Shown piece by piece: positions 34,602 to 42,374 of a stretch of 64,000 bases of DNA. The first letter of the stretch is position 1; each line of letters starts with the position of its first letter. A program made the position numbers and the translations under genes. The notes below the pieces were generated by a model. The model was given only the letters and a program-made list of their open reading frames with translations. It was not told where the DNA came from and made no database searches. Source of the DNA: Paenibacillus sp. sptzw28 (lineage in GTDB: Bacteria > Bacillota > Bacilli > Paenibacillales > Paenibacillaceae); NCBI RefSeq assembly GCF_019550795.1, contig NZ_CP080545.1:513001-577000 (forward strand), read 5' to 3'.

Positions 34602-34952
34602 ATGATAAGTAGAAATAATGCAGAACATTATATTTGGGGTAATAACTGTGACGGTTGGCGACTGATAAATGAAGAGGACAGAAGTATTATACATGAACGA
34701 ATGCCGGCAGCTACAAGCGAGGTAAGACATTTACATAATAAATCAAAGCAATTTTTTTTTATTCTTTCAGGAACAATGGCTATTGAAGTGGACGGGATCG
34801 AGTATATTCTTAAAGAACATGAAGGAATTCAAGTGTTACCTACAGTACCGCATCAAGTATTTAATATGTCGGATAAAGATATAGAATTTCTAGTAATATC
34901 ACAACCGAATACAAAGAATGACAGGATAATAGTAGATAATAAGGACTTTTGA
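34602..34952 (+). CDS. Small cupin-domain protein
   Basis: A 116-residue single-domain cupin. VRHLHNKSKQFFFILSGTMAIEVDG carries the first metal-binding motif (His, His, Gln pattern), and VPHQVFNMS carries the second. Likely a metal-binding enzyme or sugar/small-ligand sensor; substrate unknown. AAAGGA lies nine bases before ATG 34602. The gene is clearly more AT-rich than those to the left, and marks the left part of the AT-rich island. Confidence 0.8.
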   Translation: MISRNNAEHYIWGNNCDGWRLINEEDRSIIHERMPAATSEVRHLHNKSKQFFFILSGTMAIEVDGIEYILKEHEGIQVLPTVPHQVFNMSDKDIEFLVISQPNTKNDRIIVDNKDF

Positions 34953-35235
34953 GGGAACACTCGAAGAAGCGGTGGCGTCATATAAAATCGTATTCAACTA
35001 CGTCGCTAATACTCCTTGATCCGGGCCGGAGTAGAAGAAGTGGACTTGGAGTAGTAATTTAGTACCAGGGAAGAATTAGCCGGGCACATCCAGCGATAAG
35101 AGCTATCTATGAGGGATAGTGATTTTAAGAAAAATCCAGATAGACTTATGAGTAGGATTCCGGACTTTATCCGTAATAGAGAAAATCCGTAAAAAACCTT
35201 AAAGATGGCCGATTTTAGTTGAGGTGGGTGTGTAA

Positions 35236-35568
35236 ATGAAAAAGATAGGCATAATATTTTCATTTATATTTATTTTGCTTGGTGTATTTATAATTGCAAT
35301 CTCAAATTTGTTTAAAGAACTTGTTCCAATGCTTGGTTTAGCAGCCTTTCAAGCCGCTGCTGCAGGGTCATATAGTCCGCAAAACTATGAAATTGATTTA
35401 GGCAGTAATTATTGGTTAGGGACTTGGTGTGTTATTTTTGGAATACTGGGTGTGTTAGTTGTTTCTAGTAAGGATTTTATAATTCTATATATTAAAAATT
35501 TAAGAGATGAGTTTAAAAAGCAAAAGCTATTGAAGGACTTTGAAGACATGAATCACAGGCAAGACTAA
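35236..35568 (+). CDS. Small membrane protein, unrecognised
   Basis: A 110-residue protein with two hydrophobic segments (IIFSFIFILLGVFIIAIS, residues 6-23, and WLGTWCVIFGILGVLVV, about 60-76) and a charged C-terminal tail. I do not recognise the family. GAGGTGGGTG lies upstream of ATG 35236. The 283 bases before it hold no convincing gene. It lies in the AT-rich island among other small membrane proteins. Confidence 0.6.
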   Translation: MKKIGIIFSFIFILLGVFIIAISNLFKELVPMLGLAAFQAAAAGSYSPQNYEIDLGSNYWLGTWCVIFGILGVLVVSSKDFIILYIKNLRDEFKKQKLLKDFEDMNHRQD

Positions 35569-35592
35569 AGGGCGTTATAAAAAAATAAGGTA

Positions 35593-36141
35593 GTGATCCC
35601 GTTGGACGATCAAAACAGAAGAGCACAAGAATTATTTAATTATTACCATGGTAGTTTCGTTCATATGCATCGTGAAGGAAACTTGGAGGAATACAGGAGC
35701 TATGGTATTTCCAAAGAAACGGAAATAGAGTGGTTTAAAGAATTAATTAGAACTTATACGGTTAAACTTTCTATACGGGATTGGGATGCCGTTAATAGCT
35801 TGGGCTTGATTTCGAGTAACTATCAAGATAAATCTATTCTTGAGAACGTGGTTTCATTTACACAGAAGCATGTTATGAGTTCTGATAGCGTTGTAAAGTT
35901 AATGTACGCTGAGAGTATTATCCGTATCTTAAAGACTTGTAGGAAAGTGATTTCTAACGACTTACTATTTGATGCATGCAGAGTTGTTGTTCGTATACTT
36001 GAAGATATTGTGTCGGGTCCGTTGATACTTGACCCAGGGCATGAATTAACTGACCTCGCGCTTAAGGACAAAAGGTCGTTAAATAGCAGGGCTCAAAAAG
36101 ATATTGAAGAGATAAAGAGCATTTTAAACTACAAAGACTAA
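35593..36141 (+). CDS. Unrecognised helical protein
   Basis: A 182-residue protein with no signal peptide and a mostly helical appearance (VVKLMYAESIIRILKTCRK, FDACRVVVRILEDIV). I do not recognise it. Its size, AT-rich composition and position among small orphan genes fit an immunity-like or adaptor protein, but this is only a guess. Start at GTG 35593 or TTG 35602; AAGG lies just upstream. Confidence 0.5.
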   Translation: MIPLDDQNRRAQELFNYYHGSFVHMHREGNLEEYRSYGISKETEIEWFKELIRTYTVKLSIRDWDAVNSLGLISSNYQDKSILENVVSFTQKHVMSSDSVVKLMYAESIIRILKTCRKVISNDLLFDACRVVVRILEDIVSGPLILDPGHELTDLALKDKRSLNSRAQKDIEEIKSILNYKD

Positions 36142-36233
36142 GGAGAAATAGACTGCACTAAGCAAAAACGAGGTAATCATGAAATTTGATATAGAAGCCC
36201 GAGTACTAAAAAACAATAAGGTGGTAACTTCGC

Positions 36234-36716
36234 ATGAATTTTGAATTAATTCACGCATCTGAAGAGTATAAAGATATTATAAGGAATCTAATGCAATTTT
36301 ATATTTATGATTTTTCCGAATTTATAAAATGTGATGTTGAAGAGGATGGATTATTTGGGGCATATCCATATTTGGAAGACTATTGGATAGAAACAAATCA
36401 TCGATTTCCATATGTCATTAAGAAAGATGATAAATATGTGGGTTTTATATTAGTAAGATTTATTGAAGCAGAAGAGCGAAAATACTTTTCAATTGCGGAG
36501 TTTTTTATAATGAAGAAATATAGAAATGAAGGAATTGGTAAATCGGCAGCTAAACAAGTATTTAATTTTCACAAGGGGCAATGGGAAGTCTATCAATTAG
36601 AGAGCAACAAACCAGCCCAGATATTTTGGAACAAGGTGATTAATGAATTCACTCAAGGACAATTTAGAGATCGACTCCAAAACGGTAAAAAGATTCAAGA
36701 TTTTGCTAGTAAATGA
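36234..36716 (+). CDS. GNAT-family N-acetyltransferase
   Basis: A 160-residue acetyltransferase. The acetyl-CoA loop is KKYRNEGIGKSAAKQVF (Q/R-x-x-G-x-G/A pattern, about residue 100), preceded by the strand FSIAEFFIM, and followed by VYQLESNKPAQIFWNKVI, the typical N-x-x-A-x-x-F/Y-W motif. The substrate is unknown. A short open frame (36179-36244) overlaps its start and may be a leader or remnant. Confidence 0.85.
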   Translation: MNFELIHASEEYKDIIRNLMQFYIYDFSEFIKCDVEEDGLFGAYPYLEDYWIETNHRFPYVIKKDDKYVGFILVRFIEAEERKYFSIAEFFIMKKYRNEGIGKSAAKQVFNFHKGQWEVYQLESNKPAQIFWNKVINEFTQGQFRDRLQNGKKIQDFASK

Positions 36717-36773
36717 AACTGATTAGCTCGGATTTTATTAGCATATTCAAATTCGGAGGACAGGCGGGGTTTA

Positions 36774-37193
36774 ATGAGAATATTGATTATAGTTGCAGCT
36801 GCTTTATTTACAAGTATTCTATTGCTTATCCTAAAGAATATATATTTTAGTCAGTTTGAATTCGTTACAGTTATTTTAGGTTCATCCGCGATAGCGCTCA
36901 TGTGTCGGTATATTATTATAAAGCGAGCTACAAAGACGATTCCGTTAATTTTGGCTCTCATTGCCTTTATCATGTATTGGATTTTCTCATACACTGATTT
37001 AATCGGAGATCATTATTTATATTATCTCCCTACGGGCGACGAAGATGGAAGGGCATTAACACTGGGAGAGACAATTTCCGAGTTTAATGATGATCTTCTG
37101 GTATTTAGTCTTTCTTCGCCGGTTATTGTACTAGCAATATCCATTGTGCTGAACCTATATACTAAATTGAAATACGAAGGAGGTAAAAGGTGA
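36774..37193 (+). CDS. Membrane protein, unrecognised
   Basis: A 139-residue protein with four predicted transmembrane segments (LIIVAAALFTSILLLILK; FVTVILGSSAIALMCRYI; IPLILALIAFIMYWIFSY; SPVIVLAISIVLNLY). An acidic loop (TGDEDGRALTLGETISEFND) lies between the third and fourth. Family not recognised. It overlaps the next gene by four bases (GTGA), so the two are translationally coupled. Confidence 0.6.
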   Translation: MRILIIVAAALFTSILLLILKNIYFSQFEFVTVILGSSAIALMCRYIIIKRATKTIPLILALIAFIMYWIFSYTDLIGDHYLYYLPTGDEDGRALTLGETISEFNDDLLVFSLSSPVIVLAISIVLNLYTKLKYEGGKR

Positions 37194-37504
37194 AGAATAT
37201 AATTGCCGGCGGAATATTCTTTATAAGCGGTATCATTCTTTACGTTGGAATTCGTATCGCTGCTTCACTTAACATGAACAACGTAAATGGATGGAGTGAT
37301 CCTCCTGGTAAATTTGGAACATCTCTGAGGGAAATTGAAGGGGTGGGGGCTCATAGATTAGCAATTATTTTAATTACATCAGGTTTCTTAATGATCATTT
37401 GGGATGTTTTCCTTAAAGAAGTAGTGAAGAAATACATAAAAAGCTTAGAGCCTATAAACACTGAATATAAGGAAAAACACGAAATGGAAAATCGGAGTGA
37501 TTAA
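37190..37504 (+). CDS. Small membrane protein, unrecognised
   Basis: A 104-residue protein with two hydrophobic segments (IAGGIFFISGIILYVGI; LAIILITSGFLMIIWDVF) and a hydrophilic C-terminal tail. GTG 37190 is preceded by a perfect GGAGG and overlaps the stop of the upstream gene. Probably works with that gene. Family not recognised. Confidence 0.6.
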   Translation: MKNIIAGGIFFISGIILYVGIRIAASLNMNNVNGWSDPPGKFGTSLREIEGVGAHRLAIILITSGFLMIIWDVFLKEVVKKYIKSLEPINTEYKEKHEMENRSD

Positions 37505-37506
37505 GC

Positions 37507-37830
37507 TTGAACATGTCCTCAATCCAAAATTTATTTGGTTTCATTATTGCAATTCTTGGGTCCGTGCTAGGGATTGTTTCAGGAAACATTATAGTCATAA
37601 TGTTAAGTGTTTTGGGCGGGTTTTTGCTCATGTCTTTATCTAAAATGATCGAGATCAATGAAGGAATTCATCATAGATTGTTGGGGCTACCTCTTACCAA
37701 AAATCAATTAAGAACAATCATTAACCACTCGCATAAGTATCAAATAGAATCGGATTTGTTTGAAGTTTATCCCGGTCCCTACCCATTAATTTGCCTGGAT
37801 GAAGAATTTTGCCGTCCTCGGTTAAAGTAA
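37507..37830 (+). CDS. Small membrane protein, C-terminal part overlapping a convergent gene
   Basis: A 107-residue protein with two hydrophobic segments in the first half (FGFIIAILGSVLGIVSG; IVIMLSVLGGFLLMSLSKMI). TTG 37507 has GGAG nine bases upstream. Its last 110 bases run through the 3' end of the convergent lipoprotein gene, where base composition changes from AT-rich to GC-rich. The natural C terminus may have been lost at that junction. Confidence 0.5.
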   Translation: MNMSSIQNLFGFIIAILGSVLGIVSGNIIVIMLSVLGGFLLMSLSKMIEINEGIHHRLLGLPLTKNQLRTIINHSHKYQIESDLFEVYPGPYPLICLDEEFCRPRLK

Positions 37831-38341
37831 GCCAGACCGCATAAGGGTTATCCGTATTGCCATTCTTTTTGTGGTCATCAATGACAAGAATCCGATCCCC
37901 TTCGATCTTCGTGATCTTTCCGGTAATGTTGGCATTCAGCGCGCAGCAATTACTGATTTCCAGATTCATAGGAAATTCCTTGCCCACATAATCGAACATG
38001 GATTGCTTAAAGCTCAGAATCTCCTCCTCGGTCAGCGGTTGTTCAAAGTCACCGGATTTGCGTAACATGATATGAATATTATCCTGCCCTATACCTATTC
38101 CTATGAAGCTGATGGAATAACACCGCTCAAACTCTTTTAAGTTTGACCATAATTTCTCCTTTATACTGTGTAACTCATCGGAGTTCAAGGTCGACACACT
38201 GCTTGCCGGGGGCCCGCTTGCAGCGGCAAGTGAGGCTGTCTCACGTGCTTGCATGCCAGACGCAAGCTGGGGGTTATCATTAGCATGCCCGCAGGCGGAT
38301 AACAAGATTACGGTAAGAATGAAAAGAATGAGTCGCCGCAT
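37721..38341 (-). CDS. Lipoprotein with DUF3221-like C-terminal domain
   Basis: A 206-residue lipoprotein. ILTVILLSACGHA is a good lipobox. The middle carries FERCYSISFIGIGIGQDNIHIML, and the C-terminal part (NITGKITKIEGDRILVIDDH) resembles the DUF3221 strand pattern known from YobA-type proteins. Function unknown. Its last 36 codons overlap the convergent small membrane gene, at the right edge of the AT-rich island. The stop gives a complete-looking protein. Confidence 0.7.
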   Translation of the reverse strand: MRRLILFILTVILLSACGHANDNPQLASGMQARETASLAAASGPPASSVSTLNSDELHSIKEKLWSNLKEFERCYSISFIGIGIGQDNIHIMLRKSGDFEQPLTEEEILSFKQSMFDYVGKEFPMNLEISNCCALNANITGKITKIEGDRILVIDDHKKNGNTDNPYAVWLTLTEDGKILHPGKLMGRDRDKLQTNPILFDTYASG

Positions 38342-38426
38342 AGAAACCGCCTTATATCCTGGAATACCTTTTTAACGGGCGGGCAAGGGAGAATGTTGCA
38401 TATAAAGGTGAGTTCCACTTTGAAAG

Positions 38427-39404
38427 TCACTTGTTAAGGTCAGCTTGATAAAAGCGGGCCAGCTCTGCCGCAGTTGCGGCGAGCTCCTCCCGAAGAGACT
38501 GCGGTTCAACGACGCGAATCGATGACCCGTACGGGAGCAGCATATTCGGCAGGTAACGCGACACCATGGCGGCATCAAGCTGAAATAGTGCCTTCCCCTC
38601 CGATTGCTCCCGCAGGAAGAAGCGCATATACGCGCTCTCGCATATATGCCTTACGGCGTCCGCCTCTCCTTCAATGCGCACGTCCGTTAACGTTTCTTCG
38701 GGCGGGGCCTTAGGCCGGAGCCTTTCAATAAAGTAATCGCCGGCCGAGAAAGGATGAGGACGTTCGAATGTCTCGCCGTTTTCATTCAAGGCACTGATAC
38801 GGTCAATCCGGAAGCTGCGGATTTCACCCCGGAGATGACAGTAAGCAACCAAGTACCATTTGCCGCTCCAGTGGACGAGCCCGTATGGATCGACGCGGCG
38901 CGTAGTCTCGTCGGTTTCGCTCTTCCGGTAATCCATCGTCACGGAAAGGCTGTCGGCTACAGCCAGTTCAAGGCGGCGAAGTACCGGTTCATCCGGAGCC
39001 GGGGCGCTGACAAGCGGAGCGAGCACGTTAAATCCTCTCGTATGGCGCATTAGCGCTTCAAGCTGTTCCTTGTTTGTATATAATTTGATTTTATTCAAAG
39101 CGCGGTCAAGCGCATCTCTATGCGGATAACCGGCCTGTTCTGCGAAGAGTGCGGCATGGACTATGGACTTGCGCTCATCCTCATCGAAGAAGAGTGGGGC
39201 TTCTACAAAATGGCTGAGCAAGCTGTACCCTCCGTCGTGCCCCGGCTCGGCGACAACGGGCACCCCGCTTGCACATAGGGCGTCGATATACCGGTACACG
39301 GTACGGACGCTTAATTCGAGCTCCTCGGCCAGCTGTGCGGCGGTCATCCGTTTACGCGATGACAGCAGCCATAAGACGGCGAGAAGATTATCGGATTTCG
39401 ACAT
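38427..39404 (-). CDS. WYL-domain transcriptional regulator (YafY type)
   Basis: A 325-residue regulator. The N-terminal HTH_11 winged helix is RMTAAQLAEELELSVRTVYRYIDAL. The following AGVPVVAEPGHDGGYSL is typical of the group (here SGVPVVAEPG). The WYL domain spans about 140-230 with VDPYGLVHWSGKWYLVAYC and IRSFRIDRIS. Such proteins sense ligands through the WYL domain. ATG 39404 has AAGGAG six bases upstream; the longer frame from 39461 is rejected. It is divergent from an SDR gene, which it may control. Confidence 0.9.
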   Translation of the reverse strand: MSKSDNLLAVLWLLSSRKRMTAAQLAEELELSVRTVYRYIDALCASGVPVVAEPGHDGGYSLLSHFVEAPLFFDEDERKSIVHAALFAEQAGYPHRDALDRALNKIKLYTNKEQLEALMRHTRGFNVLAPLVSAPAPDEPVLRRLELAVADSLSVTMDYRKSETDETTRRVDPYGLVHWSGKWYLVAYCHLRGEIRSFRIDRISALNENGETFERPHPFSAGDYFIERLRPKAPPEETLTDVRIEGEADAVRHICESAYMRFFLREQSEGKALFQLDAAMVSRYLPNMLLPYGSSIRVVEPQSLREELAATAAELARFYQADLNK

Positions 39405-39602
39405 ACCAGACTCCTTCGCTTTTTTTCTTCCCGTTACTGATGGTCTCCTTGATTTTACCATCTTTTAAAGGAGTTCGCCGCAAATCGTCCTGTTTTTGGG
39501 AAATAACAATTGGGGTAAAAGGTAATGCACAGCTTTGTCTAACAGTCCGGAGTCCAGCTTGCATAAGGATCCGGATTGAAAGCGAAAGGAGGCGTTTATA
39601 TA

Positions 39603-40406
39603 GTGGCACATTCGAATGCGGTTGGTAGAGTGCGGGACAAAGTTGCGCTCGTGACGGGAGCGGGCTCAGGAATCGGCCGGGCGGCTGCGCTGAGGCTGGC
39701 GGAAGAAGGCGCCAAGGTAGCTCTGGTTGATTTGAAAGCAGACCGGGTGAGCGAGGTGAAAGGCCGGATTGAGAAGGCGGGCGGCGAAGCGCTGGCCCTG
39801 GAAGCCGACATCTCCAAGGCAGCGGATATCGAGAGTGCTGTACGCGATGCGGCGTCCAGGTGGGGACGGCTGGACATCGTATTCGCCAATGCCGGCATCA
39901 ACGGCGTATTGACGCCTATTGAAACGATGACGCCGGAGGAGTGGAGTACGACGCTCGACATAAACCTGAAGGGTACTTTCCTTACGGTCAAGTATGCAAT
40001 TCCGTCCTTGAAGGAAAAGGGCGGAAGTATTATCATCACCAGCTCCATCAACGGAAACCGCGTATTTTCCAACTTCGGGATGAGTGCTTACAGCACATCC
40101 AAAGCAGGGCAGGTCGCGTTCATGCAAATGGCGGCGCTTGAGCTGGCCCAGTTCCGGATCCGTGTCAACGCAATCTGTCCTGGAGCGATAACGACTCATA
40201 TTGATCAGAACACGCACCGGGAGCCCGAGCTGGAGGCGATAACGATCCCCGTTGAGTTTCCGAAGGGCGATCAGCCATTGGAACGCGGACCGGGCAAGCC
40301 GGATCAGGTCGCCGATCTGGTTCTGTTCCTCGCGTCGGATGAGTCAAATCATATAACGGGAACGCCCATTTATATCGACGGCGCGGAATCGCTGCTGCAC
40401 GGTTAA
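39603..40406 (+). CDS. Short-chain dehydrogenase/reductase (SDR)
   Basis: A 267-residue classical SDR. TGAGSGIGRAAALRLAEEGA is the NAD(P) binding motif, VFANAGINGV the NNAG-like motif, the catalytic Ser is in IIITSSINGN, and Tyr and Lys are in YSTSKAGQ. The Asp of ALVDLKADRV suggests NAD rather than NADP preference. Substrate unknown. GTG 39603 has AAAGGAGG at 10 bases. A terminator follows. It is divergent from the WYL regulator. Confidence 0.9.
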   Translation: MAHSNAVGRVRDKVALVTGAGSGIGRAAALRLAEEGAKVALVDLKADRVSEVKGRIEKAGGEALALEADISKAADIESAVRDAASRWGRLDIVFANAGINGVLTPIETMTPEEWSTTLDINLKGTFLTVKYAIPSLKEKGGSIIITSSINGNRVFSNFGMSAYSTSKAGQVAFMQMAALELAQFRIRVNAICPGAITTHIDQNTHREPELEAITIPVEFPKGDQPLERGPGKPDQVADLVLFLASDESNHITGTPIYIDGAESLLHG

Positions 40407-40423
40407 GCGCTTCTCCCCACTCG

Positions 40424-40463
40424 AACGGCCTACGCTCGCATCTTGCGAGGAGGCCGTTTTTTT
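40424..40463 (+). terminator. Terminator after the SDR gene
   Basis: AACGGCCT pairs with AGGCCGTT, with an inner CTCGC/GCGAG stem, followed by seven T. Confidence 0.9.
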
Positions 40464-40586
40464 GCGCTGCCAGGATCGCGGGCGGGAGATGTAATGACTT
40501 CCATTTTCCAAAAAATAATTTTAAAAACATGCGGGATATGTTTATATATAAGGGACATTCGGATTCAAAAAGTGAAAGGAGTTCTC

Positions 40587-41738
40587 ATGAGCAAACCGAG
40601 AATAGAGGAAATCGAGACGCTTCGGGGGTTTGCGTTTCTCGCAGTCGTCATGCAGCACGCCATTGCCCACTATTACCCGGTACCTGAGGCGCGGCTTGAG
40701 GATGGGGTGCTCCTCGGGCTGATCCTGCTGCTGTCAAAGTTCGCCGTTCCGTTATTTGTGTTCATTACCGGACTTGTGCTGTTTTATAACTACGAAGGAG
40801 ACATACGGTATAGCATCTTCATACGCAAACGGTTGAAGGATATCGTGCTGCCGTACTTGCCCTGGGCCGTCTTATACGCGGTCGGGTTTCAGCAGCTCAA
40901 TCTGCTCGAAGCGGGTTCGCTGTCCAAGCTGGGAGCCATGATCGCGACAGGAAAAGCATCCTACCACCTTTGGTATATTGTGATGATTTTTCAGCTGTAT
41001 TTGCTTTTTCCGCTTCTTCAGAAGGCAGTTAAACGATTAAAACCAACGTCCGCCAATAAGACCGCCCTGGCCATCCTGCTTCTGGGGATTCTTTATTTAT
41101 TGCTAATGGGTCTGAAAGGAACGATTTACCGAACTGCGGCGCAGCTGGACATTCCGTTTCTGACCGGGTTTTTCACCACTTATCTGGACCGGAACGCGCT
41201 GATGTACTTTTTCTACTTTGCGCTTGGCGCGGCAGCGGGCCTGCATTTGGAAAGCTGGCACAAATGGCTTGTGCGCTACCGCTATTATATTATGGGCTTA
41301 TTTGCGGTTCTGCTTTCAGGGATGCTGTATATTACCGTCTCTTCCTTCAAGCTGGTTCCGAGCCTCGGCATCCGGTACGACGGCTTGGTGCTCCTGCGGC
41401 CCGATATGGCTGTGTATCTCATCGTATCGGTGCTTGCCGTCTATGTTTTTTCCATGATTTTTGTCAAAACTTCGCCGGCCTCCCTGCGAAGGACAATCGC
41501 TCTGTGCGGAACTTATTCGTATGTCGCTTATCTCGCTCATGCTTGCGTGCTGAGATTCACGGAGATAATTGCGGACGTTTTGTTCCCGGGCGGATCCGTA
41601 ACGGTCCGCACAATAACCGCATTTATTCTCTGTGCGGCCGGTTCAATACTGCTTGCCTTCTTAATACGTCAAATTGTTGTACGGTTTAAGTCCTCCCGCG
41701 GCCGTGTCCGGCATCAAACTAAGCCCTTCTCCGCTTAG
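40587..41738 (+). CDS. Membrane acyltransferase, family 3 (OafA/YrhL-like)
   Basis: A 383-residue protein with about ten transmembrane segments. The start IETLRGFAFLAVVMQHAIAHYY holds the R-x-x-A...H motif of acyltransferase family 3, which acylates sugars of cell-surface polymers. FITGLVLFYNYEG is the usual second motif. AAAGGAG lies five bases before ATG 40587; the longer frame from 40443 is rejected because it runs through the preceding terminator. The acceptor is unknown, and no polysaccharide genes adjoin it. Confidence 0.88.
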   Translation: MSKPRIEEIETLRGFAFLAVVMQHAIAHYYPVPEARLEDGVLLGLILLLSKFAVPLFVFITGLVLFYNYEGDIRYSIFIRKRLKDIVLPYLPWAVLYAVGFQQLNLLEAGSLSKLGAMIATGKASYHLWYIVMIFQLYLLFPLLQKAVKRLKPTSANKTALAILLLGILYLLLMGLKGTIYRTAAQLDIPFLTGFFTTYLDRNALMYFFYFALGAAAGLHLESWHKWLVRYRYYIMGLFAVLLSGMLYITVSSFKLVPSLGIRYDGLVLLRPDMAVYLIVSVLAVYVFSMIFVKTSPASLRRTIALCGTYSYVAYLAHACVLRFTEIIADVLFPGGSVTVRTITAFILCAAGSILLAFLIRQIVVRFKSSRGRVRHQTKPFSA

Positions 41739-41818
41739 GGCGGCTGCCTCCTTGGCAAGCGGGTTTTTGCATCTTTGCGGCTGCAGGAGGCAGGTGTTTT
41801 TGCATATTTGCACACAAG

Positions 41819-41854
41819 ACGAATAGGCTGCGCCTTGGGCTGCAGCCTATTCGT
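41819..41854. terminator. Strong hairpin between convergent genes
   Basis: ACGAATAGGCTGC pairs with GCAGCCTATTCGT around a 10-base loop. No T run follows on either strand, so it may be a stabilising hairpin rather than a classic terminator. Confidence 0.5.
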
Positions 41855-41868
41855 GTGTGCCGATAGGG

Positions 41869-42204
41869 TTAGTGAAGATTCGTAATAACGAGTACACGGC
41901 CGCGGTCGAGTTCCTCCTCATAACGTTCGGCCTCGCTGTCGGTAAGTCCGATGGACTGAAGCTTCGCGCGAATTTCGTCACCGCGGGAACGGAATACATT
42001 TGCCAGAGATGTGAAGACCCCTTCCTCCGACGGGCCGATCCGATTGGCATTCGATGCATCGGCCAGCGATTTCGTCTGGTCGCTGTCATGTGCCAGAACA
42101 TAAATATCATCCTGCTTATACCCTTGCTTGTTCAACTCGCGCACCGCGTGCAGTGCATCCATGGCTGTCGTCACAATTTGAATGCTCGGTCTCATTTCTT
42201 GCAT
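41869..42204 (-). CDS. General stress protein 17M family (YflT-like)
   Basis: A 111-residue soluble protein. SIQIVTTAMDALHAVRELNKQGY and IYVLAHDSDQT match the heat-induced stress protein YflT domain (PF11181 type). RSRGDEIRAKLQSIGLTDSEAERYEEELDRGRVLV is the family's usual second half (conserved core LDRGRVLV). GGAGG lies seven bases before ATG 42204. In Bacillus this family is under the general stress sigma factor; I did not find a clear sigma-B promoter here. Confidence 0.88.
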   Translation of the reverse strand: MQEMRPSIQIVTTAMDALHAVRELNKQGYKQDDIYVLAHDSDQTKSLADASNANRIGPSEEGVFTSLANVFRSRGDEIRAKLQSIGLTDSEAERYEEELDRGRVLVITNLH

Positions 42205-42374
42205 ATAAATCCCTCCGAATTTCAATTGGATTCGCCAGGTGAGGCTAGTCCTGTTTTACCCGAACGCACCCATGGCTGAATCAGCCCTGAGATTCAGGAG
42301 GCATGGTCCCGGTGTATATGTTGAGTAAGCGACGTTTGGACGCGTACTTGCCGGAAAGAGGAGTTGAGAGGGCT

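Noticed and set aside
35109..35192. 27-residue open frame before the first small membrane gene of the island
   Set aside because: No ribosome site or recognisable similarity; probably chance in AT-rich DNA.
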